In this document: piece after piece, positions 18,427 to 27,272 of the stretch
How the letters are laid out: every line of letters begins with the position of its first letter
Position numbering within the stretch: the first letter of the stretch is position 1
NCBI RefSeq assembly: GCF_000023825.1
Contig: NC_013061.1
Coordinates: 3,658,001-3,722,000, forward strand
From: Pedobacter heparinus DSM 2366
GTDB taxonomy: Bacteria > Bacteroidota > Bacteroidia > Sphingobacteriales > Sphingobacteriaceae
DNA: 64,000 bases
Reading direction: 5' to 3'
Position numbers and translations under genes: made by a program
The notes under the pieces: generated by a model
The model's database searches: none
What the model saw: only the letters and a program-made list of their open reading frames with translations
Told to the model about the DNA's origin: nothing

Positions 18427-19490
18427 GGGGCAAAAATAAAATACTGGTCATCCGTTTCTCGGCCATGGGAGATGTAGCCATGACCGCCCCTGTTTTAAAG
18501 GAATTTATGCGGGAATATCCGGATACGGAATTGCTGATGCTGAGCCGCAGCTTATTCCAGCCTTTCTTTAATGATATCCCCAATTTAAATTTTTATCCTT
18601 TCGAACCCAAACAACAGCACAAAGGCTTTTTGGGGCTCATTAAACTCTTTATAGCACTCCGAAAACAAAAAATAACTGCTGTTGCCGATCTGCACAATAA
18701 CCTCAGAAGCAGAATAGTAAGCCTGCTCTTTTTTATTACAGGAGTAAAAACAGCCAGGATAGACAAGGGCAGAAAAGAGAAAGCAGAACTTACCCGCAGG
18801 GAACAAAAAATACTCAGACCCCTTAAGCTTACAATAATCCGTTATGCAGAAGTATTCAAAACTTTAGGTTTCCCTTTTGGACTGCAAAACAAATTAACTG
18901 AAAAAAGGCCTCAAACCTTAACCCCAGCTGACTTTCCCTTTATCTCTTTCCCAAAAACACAAAAATGGATCGGTGTAAGTCCCTTTGCCCAGCACCTGCA
19001 AAAAGTGTATCCTCTGCAAAAAACAGAGACCGTACTATTGGCACTGGCCAACTCAGGACACCAGCTTTTCATATTTGGTGGTTCTTCAGAAGAAGAACAG
19101 ATAGCCATGGAATGGGAATGTAAACATAAAAACGTTACTTCAGTAGTCAGAAAAATCAAACTCGACGATGAGCTAAAGCTCATTTCAAACCTGGATGTGA
19201 TGTTGAGTATGGACTCTTCCGGCATGCACCTTGCTGCTTTAAAAAATATCCCGGTTGTATCTGTATGGGGTGCCACCCATCCTTACATAGGTTTTTTAGG
19301 CTATGGCCAATCCATAAAGGATGCGGTACAAGCAGATCTCTATTGCAGGCCGTGCTCTGTTTATGGAAATGTTCCATGTTACCGCGGCGACTTTGCCTGT
19401 ATGAACAATTTATCAGAATCGGTTGTTATAAATACTGTACTCAATAAACTCAGCAATGGCGAAAAAACTACTATTGGTCAGACACGGTAA
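18423..19490 (+). CDS. Glycosyltransferase family 9 (heptosyltransferase-like)
   Basis: The 355-residue protein has the GT9 fold: N-terminal KILVIRFSAMGDVAMTAPVL, then a C-terminal nucleotide-sugar half with FIFGGSSEEE, SMDSSGMHLAALKNIPVVSVWGATHP and a Cys-rich end (CRPCSVYGNVPCYRGDFAC) common in this subgroup. GT9 enzymes such as WaaC/WaaF add heptose to the LPS core on the cytoplasmic side. The donor here is not certain. The start overlaps the DUF4254 stop, and the end overlaps the next gene by 35 bp, so translation of the three is probably coupled. Confidence 0.9.
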   Translation: MRGKNKILVIRFSAMGDVAMTAPVLKEFMREYPDTELLMLSRSLFQPFFNDIPNLNFYPFEPKQQHKGFLGLIKLFIALRKQKITAVADLHNNLRSRIVSLLFFITGVKTARIDKGRKEKAELTRREQKILRPLKLTIIRYAEVFKTLGFPFGLQNKLTEKRPQTLTPADFPFISFPKTQKWIGVSPFAQHLQKVYPLQKTETVLLALANSGHQLFIFGGSSEEEQIAMEWECKHKNVTSVVRKIKLDDELKLISNLDVMLSMDSSGMHLAALKNIPVVSVWGATHPYIGFLGYGQSIKDAVQADLYCRPCSVYGNVPCYRGDFACMNNLSESVVINTVLNKLSNGEKTTIGQTR

Positions 19491-19959
19491 ATCAGAATGG
19501 GGGAATGCACATCTTGCAGACTTTGACAGACCACTAAACCCCAGGGGGCACAGAAATGCACCGGAAATGGCCGCAAGATTACTCCAAAAAGACCTGGTTC
19601 CGCACCTCATCGTAAGCAGTCCGGCTTTAAGGGCCATTACCACTGCCAAACATTTTGCACAAGCCTGGAAAAAATCAGCAGAACAAATAAAAGAAGAGGC
19701 TTCAATTTATGAAGCAAATGTCAAAACGCTCTTGAAAGTAATCAATAGGTTTAATAACAGGTATGACTATATTGCTATTTTCGGGCATAATCCAGGATTT
19801 ACAGACCTCGCCAATTACCTCAGTGATACCGATATTTACAACATCCCTACCTGCGGTACTGTATTGATAGAATTCCCTTTCGACGAATGGGAACTGGTAA
19901 GCCACCATACCGGCAGGCTGCTCCAGTTCGATTATCCTAAAAGTCTTAACGAAGATTAA
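19456..19959 (+). CDS. SixA-like histidine phosphatase family protein
   Basis: The 167-residue protein begins with the catalytic RHG motif (KLLLVRHGKSEWGN), has the second conserved Arg/His region SSPALRAITTAKH, and FGHNPGFTDLANYL, as in SixA. E. coli SixA dephosphorylates phosphohistidine of PtsO or ArcB; here the substrate is unknown. The start lies 35 bp inside the GT9 gene, in another frame; it is supported because the RHG motif follows at once. The 3' end overlaps the convergent amn gene by 4 bp. Confidence 0.85.
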   Translation: MAKKLLLVRHGKSEWGNAHLADFDRPLNPRGHRNAPEMAARLLQKDLVPHLIVSSPALRAITTAKHFAQAWKKSAEQIKEEASIYEANVKTLLKVINRFNNRYDYIAIFGHNPGFTDLANYLSDTDIYNIPTCGTVLIEFPFDEWELVSHHTGRLLQFDYPKSLNED

Positions 19960-20819
19960 AAATGCAGGTGCTTAACTGTAAGCCCGTTATTGATCAGCTG
20001 CTTCAGGGAATCAATGCCTATCCTTAAATGTGTTTCCACATAAGTGGAAGTTACATTACTGTCGCTTTCCGTTGTTTTAACTCCTTCAGGGATCATCGGC
20101 TGATCTGAGACCAGTAATAACGCTCCTGTGGGTATCTTATTGGCAAAACCAGTGGTAAATATGGTAGCAGTTTCCATGTCCACAGCCATCGCCCTTAAAG
20201 TTTTCAGGTATTTTTTAAAAGCCTTATCGTGCTCCCAAACCCTGCGGTTAGTGGTATAACAGGTTCCAGTCCAGTAATCCCTCGAATGGTCACGTATTGT
20301 GGTTGATATTGCCTTTTGTAAAGCAAACGCAGGTAATGCAGGTACTTCAGCAGGTAAATAATCATTGGACGTCCCCTCACCTCTTATCGCCGCAATAGGC
20401 AGGATCAGGTCGCCTAGCTGGTTCTTCTTTTTCAATCCGCCACATTTACCCAAAAACAATACTGCCTTCGGGCTGATTGCCGTCAGCAAGTCCATCATGG
20501 TTGCAGCCATCGGGCTTCCCATACCAAAATTTATAATGGTAATCCCGTCAGCTGTTACACTTTGCATAGGTTTATCCAGCCCCATAACCGGTGCATTATC
20601 GTGCCATTCAGAAAACATCTGTACATACTTACTAAAATTAGTGAGCAGTATGTACTGGCCAAAATCTGCTAATGGCCTTCCTGTATATCTGGGCAGCCAG
20701 TTTTGTACAATATCAGCCTTTGATTTCAGGCCAGCCTTTACCGGCGATTCCACTTCTTTTATCTTCTTTACTTTTCCTCTCTTTTGTTCTTCTTTTTTTA
20801 CATCTTTTTCTTCATTCAT
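19956..20819 (-). CDS. amn: AMP nucleosidase
   Basis: The enzyme splits AMP into adenine and ribose 5-phosphate. Residues 1-35 are a charged Lys/Glu-rich tail. The nucleoside phosphorylase-like fold follows with IINFGMGSPMAATMMDLL, LGKCGGLKKKNQLGDLILP, RGEGTSNDYLP and AVDMETATIFTTGF. The 287 residues match the short Bacteroidota form, without the large N-terminal regulatory domain of E. coli Amn (484 residues). Its stop region overlaps the convergent sixA-like gene (19956-19959). Confidence 0.9.
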   Translation of the reverse strand: MNEEKDVKKEEQKRGKVKKIKEVESPVKAGLKSKADIVQNWLPRYTGRPLADFGQYILLTNFSKYVQMFSEWHDNAPVMGLDKPMQSVTADGITIINFGMGSPMAATMMDLLTAISPKAVLFLGKCGGLKKKNQLGDLILPIAAIRGEGTSNDYLPAEVPALPAFALQKAISTTIRDHSRDYWTGTCYTTNRRVWEHDKAFKKYLKTLRAMAVDMETATIFTTGFANKIPTGALLLVSDQPMIPEGVKTTESDSNVTSTYVETHLRIGIDSLKQLINNGLTVKHLHF

Positions 20820-20876
20820 ATCTATTCTCCTTTTATTATGCTTTGCAGCGAACCAGCTGATCGCCTAAAACAAGTT

Positions 20877-20905
20877 AAAAAAAAATCCCCGGTAAACCGG
20901 GGATT
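20877..20905 (-). terminator. Intrinsic terminator of clpX
   Basis: A perfect 9-bp stem AATCCCCGG/CCGGGGATT with loop TAAA is followed on the minus strand by a run of nine Ts (20885-20877). It begins 7 nt after the clpX stop codon. Confidence 0.95.
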
Positions 20906-20911
20906 AAATTT

Positions 20912-22153
20912 CTAAGCAGCTTTTAACTTTTTAAAGTCGGCCTTCTCAAACTTTTCAACCGCATAATCGAGTGTAATGCTCAACTCCTTGACACTGGTAT
21001 CAGAAGGGATCTCGAACATCGCATCCAGCATAATGGCCTCACAAATAGAGCGCAGGCCCCTTGCACCAAGCTTATATTCCATCGCTTTATCTACTATAAA
21101 GTCCAAAACTTCGTTATCAAATGTAAGTTTCACATTTTCCAGTTCAAACAATTTTACATACTGACGGAACAGCGAGTTTTTAGGCTCGGTCAGGATGTTG
21201 CGTAATGCCTGCTTATCCAATGGGTTCAGGTGGGTCAAAACCGGCACACGTCCAATCAGTTCCGGAATTAAACCAAACGATTTTAAATCCTGAGGCGTAA
21301 TATATTTATAAAGGTTTTTAAGATCCAGTTCAGCGTCGTCCTTTTTAACCTTATAACCTACTGCCTGTGTACGCAGCCTGTTGGCAATTTTACGTTCTAT
21401 GCCATCAAAAGCCCCGCCGCATATAAACAGAATGTTATTTGTATTTACCGGGATCATCTTCTGATCAGGATGTTTACGTCCGCCCTGTGGTGGAACGTTT
21501 ACTACCGTACCTTCTAATATCTTCAGTAAAGCCTGCTGTACGCCTTCACCAGATACATCCCGGGTAATAGAAGGATTATCACTTTTACGTGCCACCTTAT
21601 CTACCTCATCAATATATACAATGCCACGTTCTGCCGAAGCCACGTCATAATCAGCAGCCTGTAATAATCGGGTAAGAATGCTCTCCACATCTTCACCAAC
21701 ATACCCAGCCTCTGTAAGTACCGTTGCATCACATATACAGAAAGGTACATGTAATATCTTGGCAATAGTTTTAGCCAGTAAGGTTTTACCTGTACCCGTT
21801 TCACCTACCAACATGATATTGGATTTTTCAATCTCAACCTCATCACCCTTGTCTACTTTCTGACTTAACCTTTTATAGTGGTTATATACCGCCACTGCAA
21901 GCACCTTTTTAGCATCATCCTGACCAATTACATACTGGTCAATATGAGCTTTAATTTCCAGGGGCTTTAACAGCGTGATCGAAGTATCTAAAGCTTTCGA
22001 TTTTTTACTCCCCAGCTCCTGTACCAGCAGCTGATTGGCCTGGGTTACACACTTATCGCAGATAAATGCATCCAGTCCTTCAATAAGCATTAGTGTATCC
22101 TGCTTACCTGAGCCGCAAAAAGAGCAACGGGATTCTTTGTTTTGTTTAGCCAT
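20912..22153 (-). CDS. clpX: ATP-dependent Clp protease ATPase subunit ClpX
   Basis: ClpX unfolds tagged proteins and feeds them to ClpP. The N-terminal zinc-binding domain has Cys10, Cys13, Cys32 and Cys35. The AAA+ module has Walker A GETGTGKT at 117-124, Walker [10 protein letters not shown], the pore loop GYVGEDVE, the IGF-type ClpP contact represented by [11 protein letters not shown] nearby, and sensor 2 GARGLRSI. Length (413) is normal. It lies 3 bp after clpP in the conserved order tig-clpP-clpX. Confidence 0.98.
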   Translation of the reverse strand: MAKQNKESRCSFCGSGKQDTLMLIEGLDAFICDKCVTQANQLLVQELGSKKSKALDTSITLLKPLEIKAHIDQYVIGQDDAKKVLAVAVYNHYKRLSQKVDKGDEVEIEKSNIMLVGETGTGKTLLAKTIAKILHVPFCICDATVLTEAGYVGEDVESILTRLLQAADYDVASAERGIVYIDEVDKVARKSDNPSITRDVSGEGVQQALLKILEGTVVNVPPQGGRKHPDQKMIPVNTNNILFICGGAFDGIERKIANRLRTQAVGYKVKKDDAELDLKNLYKYITPQDLKSFGLIPELIGRVPVLTHLNPLDKQALRNILTEPKNSLFRQYVKLFELENVKLTFDNEVLDFIVDKAMEYKLGARGLRSICEAIMLDAMFEIPSDTSVKELSITLDYAVEKFEKADFKKLKAA

Positions 22154-22156
22154 TTT

Positions 22157-22849
22157 TTAGTCTTTGTTGCTAGCACCTAGCACTTCATCAATCATTCCGA
22201 AGCCTTTTGCTTCCTCAGCCTTCATCCAGTAATCACGGTCTGAAGCCTTTTCTACCCACTCATAGCTCTGTCCCGAATGGTTTGAAATAATATCGTATAA
22301 TTCTTTTTTCAATTTAAGCATTTCCCTCAGGTTGATCTCCATATCAGAAGCTACCCCTTGTGCCCCGCCCGAAGGCTGGTGGATCATCACTCTTGAATGA
22401 GGCAATGCCGCACGTTTACCTTTAGCACCGGCAACCAGTAAAACGGCCCCCATTGATGCGGCCATACCTGTACAGATGGTAGCCACATCAGGTGCAATAT
22501 ACTGCATGGTATCATAAATACCCAGGCCTGCATATACTGATCCACCTGGTGAGTTGATGTAGATCTGGATGTCCCTGTTGTTGTCTGTCGACTGTAAAAA
22601 TAGCAATTGGGCCTGGATGATATTCGCATTTCCATCATAAATGGCATCTCCTAAAAAGATGATACGGTCCATCATCAAACGGGAAAACACATCCATCTGA
22701 GCAACATTAAGCTGACGCTCCTCAATAATATAAGGTGTCATGGCTTTTGGTGAATTATTGGTAGCACCAATATAACGGTCTACATTTAAACCATTTATAC
22801 GGTGATGTTTAACTGCGTATTTTCTAAATTCGTCTTTATCTATCTTCAT
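22157..22849 (-). CDS. clpP: ATP-dependent Clp protease proteolytic subunit ClpP
   Basis: The catalytic triad is visible: Ser132 in GMAASMGA, His157 in MIHQPSGG and Asp206 in SDRDYW, with the same spacing (25 and 49) as in E. coli ClpP. The 230 residues include about 40 N-terminal residues that precede the usual ERQLNVAQMDVFSRLMMDRIIFLG start of mature ClpP, so a propeptide is likely. It assembles as two heptameric rings and works with ClpX, encoded 3 bp downstream. Confidence 0.98.
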   Translation of the reverse strand: MKIDKDEFRKYAVKHHRINGLNVDRYIGATNNSPKAMTPYIIEERQLNVAQMDVFSRLMMDRIIFLGDAIYDGNANIIQAQLLFLQSTDNNRDIQIYINSPGGSVYAGLGIYDTMQYIAPDVATICTGMAASMGAVLLVAGAKGKRAALPHSRVMIHQPSGGAQGVASDMEINLREMLKLKKELYDIISNHSGQSYEWVEKASDRDYWMKAEEAKGFGMIDEVLGASNKD

Positions 22850-22956
22850 GATCTCTAATTGTTATTTTAATCACTATCTATTTTCTTCACCAATAGTAAT
22901 AAAACTAAATTGGTAATTTATTGTGGTATTGTAAAATTTGAATTCGTTTTTATATA

Positions 22957-22988
22957 AATAAGGCGGCCTTTTAAAAGGCCGCCTTATT
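22957..22988 (-). terminator. Hairpin terminator between tig and clpP
   Basis: A 32-nt perfect palindrome centred at 22972/22973 (stem core AAGGCGGCC) begins 43 nt after the tig stop and is followed on the minus strand by TATATAAAAA, a poor T-tract. It may only partly end tig transcription and could also stabilise the tig mRNA 3' end. Confidence 0.7.
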
Positions 22989-23031
22989 CATTCATGTTAT
23001 CCTGTTAAAACTCTGCAGTATTAAACTGCGC

Positions 23032-24378
23032 TTATTTCAATTCTGTAAATTTATTATAAGCTATTTCTTTTTGGTCCAAAGTAGCAACCGATTGAATGTA
23101 ATCAAAAACTTTGATGGCTTTAACCTCATCAAAAATGCGGTTAGCATTGTCTTTTTCTTTCAGAAAAGTAGCCGTATACTGTGCCAGTTGGTCTTCAGGC
23201 ATCGGACTTGGGCTATACATTCTGAATTGCGCATCCAACCGTTGTTTAGCCGTTTGAAACACATCTTCATACTTGATCTCGATGTTGTTGTCTTTGATCA
23301 GTTTATTCTCAATCAAAGTCCATTTCAGGTTCTTGGCAAAATCGTCATAACCTTCAGTCAGTTCCTCATCCGTTAATTTTTCGTTGGTTGCTTTTAGCCA
23401 CTTACGTAAAAACTCATCCGGCAATTCCATTTTTACACTTTCAATCAGTTTGGTATAAATGTCGTTCTGCAATTTGCGGTCTGCATCCTGCTTAAACATA
23501 CTTTCAATTTCCTCAGTGATCTTAGTTTTAAAACCAGCCTCATCTGTTACTACACCTGCACCAAACAATTTATCAAAGAACTCCTGGTTTAAATCAGCTT
23601 CCTCTAAACGGTTTACATTTTTAACCGTTACACGGAATTTAGACTGTAAATCTTTCGCATCCTCTTCGCTGATGTTTAACAATTTGGCAATTACCACCTC
23701 GTTTTTATCAAAAGCTTTTTGAACATCAAGTTCTACAACATCATCTTTCTTTAAACCAATCAAAGATTTTAATATCTTTTTATCAGTAACCTGATCCAAA
23801 CGAATAGATCCGGTTGCAGTAATGCCACCTTCAAAAACTGAACCATCTGCCGAAAGTTGTGTTAATTCGGCATAAAGTACATCATCGTCTGCCGAAACTT
23901 CCGGATTTGTCATTTTGCCATAGCTTTTGCGGATATTTTTGATCCTTGCAGCCAGGGTTTCTTCATCGGCCTTAACTACATATTGTGTAAACTTATCCTT
24001 TGAAGTAATGGCAACTTCAATAGCCGGGGCAAGCCCCAGTTCGTAATCAAATTCAAATTCGTCTGTATAGTCCCATTTAAACTCTTTGGTATCGTCCATT
24101 ACAGGTAAAGGCTGACCCAGAATTTCAACTTTATTATCAGTAAGGTGTTTATTTAAAGTCTCGCTTAACAAATTATTGATCTCTTCAACAAGAATACTTC
24201 TGCCATACATCTTTTTGATATGGGCGGCAGGAACCATTCCTTTACGGAAACCTGGAAGGTTTGCTTTCTTAGCCTGTTCTTTAATAGATTTATCAACCTT
24301 TTCAGTGTAATCCTCAGGCGCAATCTTAATTTTTACAACTGCATTTAAGTCGTTAATTTTTTCCTGTGTAATGTTCAT
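23032..24378 (-). CDS. tig: Trigger factor (ribosome-associated chaperone)
   Basis: The 448 residues show the N-terminal ribosome-binding domain with signature GFRKGMVPAAHIKK (residues 42-55), followed by a middle region in the position of the PPIase domain and a long helical C-terminal chaperone domain (MELPDEFLRKWL, EYKFTELK end). The PPIase FKBP region is weakly conserved, as usual in Bacteroidota. It binds nascent chains at the tunnel exit. It lies just downstream of tRNA-Leu(TAG), from which it is separated by only a terminator hairpin and 37 nt. Confidence 0.93.
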   Translation of the reverse strand: MNITQEKINDLNAVVKIKIAPEDYTEKVDKSIKEQAKKANLPGFRKGMVPAAHIKKMYGRSILVEEINNLLSETLNKHLTDNKVEILGQPLPVMDDTKEFKWDYTDEFEFDYELGLAPAIEVAITSKDKFTQYVVKADEETLAARIKNIRKSYGKMTNPEVSADDDVLYAELTQLSADGSVFEGGITATGSIRLDQVTDKKILKSLIGLKKDDVVELDVQKAFDKNEVVIAKLLNISEEDAKDLQSKFRVTVKNVNRLEEADLNQEFFDKLFGAGVVTDEAGFKTKITEEIESMFKQDADRKLQNDIYTKLIESVKMELPDEFLRKWLKATNEKLTDEELTEGYDDFAKNLKWTLIENKLIKDNNIEIKYEDVFQTAKQRLDAQFRMYSPSPMPEDQLAQYTATFLKEKDNANRIFDEVKAIKVFDYIQSVATLDQKEIAYNKFTELK

Positions 24379-24415
24379 CTTTCTGAATCAATATTTGTAT
24401 TAATGTCTTTATATA

Positions 24416-24444
24416 AAAATTCCCCCGTGTTGCGGGGGAATTTT
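24416..24444 (-). terminator. Intrinsic terminator between tRNA-Leu(TAG) and tig
   Basis: A 12-bp stem (AAAATTCCCCCG with CGGGGGAATTTT) and 5-nt loop begin 4 nt past the tRNA 3' end and continue into a minus-strand run TTTTTATA. It leaves 37 nt before the tig ATG. Confidence 0.85.
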
Positions 24445-24448
24445 GCTG

Positions 24449-24530
24449 TGCGGAAGAAGGGACTCGAACCCCCACGCCGTGAAGCGCCAGATCCTAAGTC
24501 TGGTGCGGCTACCAATTACGCCACTTCCGC
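24449..24530 (-). tRNA. tRNA-Leu(TAG)
   Basis: This 82-nt class II tRNA on the minus strand has acceptor GCGGAAG/CTTCCGC and discriminator A. Anticodon stem CCAGA/TCTGG with loop CTTAGGA gives anticodon TAG. It has a long variable arm, T-loop TTCGAGT, and no encoded CCA. Confidence 0.95.
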
Positions 24531-24552
24531 AGTTAGGATTTATTAAGGACTG

Positions 24553-24581
24553 CAAAGATAGAGATTCTTATCAAAAGTCAA
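24553..24581 (-). promoter_or_regulatory. Promoter of tRNA-Leu(TAG)
   Basis: TTG (24581-24579), an 18-nt spacer and TATCTTTG (24560-24553) fit the Bacteroidota TTG-N19-TAnnTTTG consensus closely. Initiation is predicted near 24548, about 18 nt before the tRNA. Confidence 0.7.
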
Positions 24582-24848
24582 AAGGGTTTTTAATTTATTT
24601 TTAGGCACTTTTGTTAATGCGCTGGTTTACAGCAAAAACTTTTTCAATCCTATTATATTGAGTTACAATTCCGTCTGACCGGCGTTTAACACGCCTCTAA
24701 CAACCCCGGAATTGTCAGCAGATAACCAGATCACACAGTTGTTACCATGCAGAAAATCAAAAAAACCCCGTATATATAGCTAAAAACAGGAAATCAGGTT
24801 ACATAATTTAATTATAACAATATTATACATATATTTTTGTTAATTATT

Positions 24849-24856
24849 TATATTTG
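24849..24856 (+). promoter_or_regulatory. -7 promoter element next to a start codon
   Basis: TATATTTG is a perfect TAnnTTTG element ending 5 nt before the ATG at 24862. There is no TTG at the -33 distance. If used, the mRNA would be leaderless or nearly so. Confidence 0.45.
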
Positions 24857-24861
24857 ACGTC

Positions 24862-25134
24862 ATGGATGATGGCAAGTATTTAATAAGTACCAAGGGTATA
24901 TTTGAAAATTATAACAATGAGGAAATGCGAACCCTGCTATGGGAGATGTATAAAGGCTGGTTTTTACATAATGCAACGGAGGTTGACAGTGACAGGATGA
25001 TAGACATGCTTTTATTTTATGATGAATTAAGGGACTTAATTGCCCAGATCACCAAAAATGAGACTATCTCGGGTTTGAATCAACTTCAGCAGACTTCAGT
25101 TCCCGACCCAGCAAATACTTCTTCGCTGGGCTAA
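24862..25134 (+). CDS. Small hypothetical protein
   Basis: I do not recognise this 90-residue acidic protein. It has no signal peptide or membrane segment. Residues 15-65 (NNEEMRTLLWEMYKGWF, DRMIDMLLFYDELRDLIAQI) look like two or three amphipathic helices, and the last 20 residues are polar and probably disordered. It is a lone plus-strand gene between minus-strand genes, with a perfect -7 element just before its ATG, which supports it being real. Confidence 0.6.
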   Translation: MDDGKYLISTKGIFENYNNEEMRTLLWEMYKGWFLHNATEVDSDRMIDMLLFYDELRDLIAQITKNETISGLNQLQQTSVPDPANTSSLG

Positions 25135-25145
25135 GTAAAACACAC

Positions 25146-25976
25146 TTATAATTCGCTTCCCCTTCCGGGCCTGGCCGGCCCTGTAATTTCGGCCTGAAGC
25201 TGGAACAGGTATTGTACCGCTTTCACTAAACGGCTTCCGTACCAGGAAAACATCTCACCATCTACCAGCATTACCCTGGCTGCGGGCATTGCTTTCTTAA
25301 TCTCTTCGAGATGTGTTTCCTTAAAAGGATAAGGTTCAGAAGAAAGAAACACCAGATCTGGCTTTAACAGCCCCAGGTTTTCCAGGTCAGTTTCAGGATA
25401 CCTGTTTTGCTTAATCACATTCCGCAAACCATTCAGGGTTAGCAGATGATCTATAAAAGTATCCGGACCAGCCAGCATATAAGGTTCCCTCCAGATCAGG
25501 TAAGCTACAGATTTATCAATGCCGTGCTGTAATGCCAGGGTCTGCAGGTCATTGAATCCTGCACTGATCAGATGTACAAGATAAGCAGCTTCCGGCTCCC
25601 TGTTTACCAATGCTCCAATATGTGCAATGGCTGCTTTGGCATCTTCCAGCGTATATATATCACTCATCCAAACCGGAAACTCTTCCATTAAAGCCTCAAT
25701 CTGCAACTGTTCATTTTCCTCTTTATTGCCGATGATAAGGTCTGGCTTCAGGTCCCGGATCAGATCCAGATTTAATTTTTTGGTTCCCCCAACCTTTATC
25801 TTTGATGCAAATTGTGCTATCGGATGGATACAAAATTTGGTAATGCCCACAACCTCAGTATCCAGTCCCAGATCAAACAGCAGTTCTGTCTGGGAAGGCA
25901 CCAGCGAAATGATCCGTTTTGGCGGATAATCTACCTGTATTGTCCGACCTAATTGATCGGTGAAACTACGTTGCAT
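25146..25976 (-). CDS. BtuF/FecB-like helical-backbone metal receptor without signal peptide
   Basis: The 276-residue protein has the two-lobed fold of class III periplasmic binding proteins: PKRIISLVPSQTELLFDLGL, VVGITKFCIHP, the lobe-linking LDLIRDLKPDLIIGNKEEN, and YLIWREPYMLAGPDTFIDHLL. Relatives bind cobalamin, haem or siderophores for ABC import. Here the sequence starts directly at the first fold strand (MQRSFTDQLGRTIQV) with no signal peptide or lipobox, and no ABC transporter genes are adjacent, so export and transport function are doubtful. It lies 12 bp after glgC. Confidence 0.8.
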   Translation of the reverse strand: MQRSFTDQLGRTIQVDYPPKRIISLVPSQTELLFDLGLDTEVVGITKFCIHPIAQFASKIKVGGTKKLNLDLIRDLKPDLIIGNKEENEQLQIEALMEEFPVWMSDIYTLEDAKAAIAHIGALVNREPEAAYLVHLISAGFNDLQTLALQHGIDKSVAYLIWREPYMLAGPDTFIDHLLTLNGLRNVIKQNRYPETDLENLGLLKPDLVFLSSEPYPFKETHLEEIKKAMPAARVMLVDGEMFSWYGSRLVKAVQYLFQLQAEITGPARPGRGSEL

Positions 25977-25988
25977 AAAGCAATTACT

Positions 25989-27266
25989 TTAAATCACCGT
26001 TCCATTGGGTATCACTGCGCCTTTTTTTACCACCACAATTCCATCTTTAACTGTATATAAAGGATGGTCACCATCAGGTAAATGATCACCACCAATGATC
26101 TGTACATCATTACCTATCCTGCAGTTCTTATCTACCAGTGCATTAACAATTTTACACCTGTCGCCAATACCGATCAATGGCTTCTGTTTTGCGGTCTCCT
26201 CCTCAATCTCTGTAAGGGTCTGGTACCTGTCGCTACCCATTACATAAACATTTTCAATAACCGTACCTATCCCTATTCTGGAACGGATACCAATTACTGC
26301 ATGTGAAATTTCTGCGGCCTGCAAAATACAACCCTCAGCAATTACAGCCTTATTTAAAGTAGTTCCCAATATTTTAGAGGGGGGCAGCATCCTGGCCCTG
26401 GTAAATATACTTTGGTGACTGTCGAACAGATTAAATTTAGGGATATCATCTGTAAGCCCAAGATTGGCTTCAAAAAATGAAGAAATGTTACCGATATCTG
26501 TCCAGTAACCTTCATACTGAAAACTCAATACCTTATTGTGTGCCATAGCCCTCGGAATAATCTCCTTACCAAAATCCTTTTCATCAGGATTATCGATCAG
26601 TATTTTTACCAGCAAATCCCTGTTAAAGATATAAATACCCATTGAAGCCAGGTAATCCCTACCCTCAGCATGCATCTCTTCACCTGTATCAGACGACCAG
26701 TCGGGCAATAAAGCAGCAGCAGGTTTCTCTATAAAAGAAGTAATAAAACTATCTTCGTTCACCTTTAATATACCAAAATCAGTGGCATCCTTGGCTGTTA
26801 CCGGAATAGTAGCAATACTCACTTCAGCCCCTTTTTCAACATGGGCCTGAACCATTTTATTAAAGTCCATCTGGTACAGCTGGTCTCCTGACAAGATCAG
26901 CGCATATTCAAACTCATGATTTAACAAATGGTGCATGGTTTGCCTTACCGCATCAGCCGTTCCCTGAAACCAGGTTGGGTTCTCAGGCGTTTGTTCTGCG
27001 GCAAGAATATCTACAAATGCAGCACTGAAATGACTAAAATGGTAAGTATTTTTAATGTGTTTATTTAATGATGCCGAATTGAATTGTGTTAAAACGAACA
27101 TCCTGTGTATCCCCGAATTCAGGCAGTTAGAAATTGGAATATCTACCAAACGGTATTTCCCTCCTATCGGTACCGCTGGTTTAGAGCGTGTTTGTGTTAA
27201 TGGCGCCAGCCTTGAGCCCTGGCCACCGCCAAGGATCACTCCCAATACTTTGTCAGTCATGTTCAT
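25989..27266 (-). CDS. glgC: Glucose-1-phosphate adenylyltransferase
   Basis: The enzyme makes ADP-glucose, the donor for glycogen. The 425 residues hold the nucleotidyltransferase domain with the pyrophosphorylase loop GVILGGGQGSRLAPLT, SKPAVPIGGKYRLVDIPISNC, the Asp-containing ILSGDQLYQMDFN and the sugar-phosphate motif FIEKP, then a left-handed beta-helix C-terminal domain (VIGIRSRIGIGTVIENVYVMGSD). The gene is 6 bp after glgA on the same strand. In homologues activity is set by glycolytic allosteric effectors. Confidence 0.97.
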   Translation of the reverse strand: MNMTDKVLGVILGGGQGSRLAPLTQTRSKPAVPIGGKYRLVDIPISNCLNSGIHRMFVLTQFNSASLNKHIKNTYHFSHFSAAFVDILAAEQTPENPTWFQGTADAVRQTMHHLLNHEFEYALILSGDQLYQMDFNKMVQAHVEKGAEVSIATIPVTAKDATDFGILKVNEDSFITSFIEKPAAALLPDWSSDTGEEMHAEGRDYLASMGIYIFNRDLLVKILIDNPDEKDFGKEIIPRAMAHNKVLSFQYEGYWTDIGNISSFFEANLGLTDDIPKFNLFDSHQSIFTRARMLPPSKILGTTLNKAVIAEGCILQAAEISHAVIGIRSRIGIGTVIENVYVMGSDRYQTLTEIEEETAKQKPLIGIGDRCKIVNALVDKNCRIGNDVQIIGGDHLPDGDHPLYTVKDGIVVVKKGAVIPNGTVI

Positions 27267-27272
27267 CCTAGT

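Larger units (their letters stand above)
24531..24861. other. AT-rich intergenic region
   Basis: This 331-bp stretch holds the tRNA-Leu(TAG) promoter at its left end and a -7 element of the next gene at its right end. Between them (about 24582-24848) I see no gene, strong hairpin or repeat. Confidence 0.5.

Noticed and set aside
20365..20868. Plus-strand open frame of 167 codons
   Set aside because: It runs antisense to the clearly real AMP nucleosidase gene, and its translation shows no family features.
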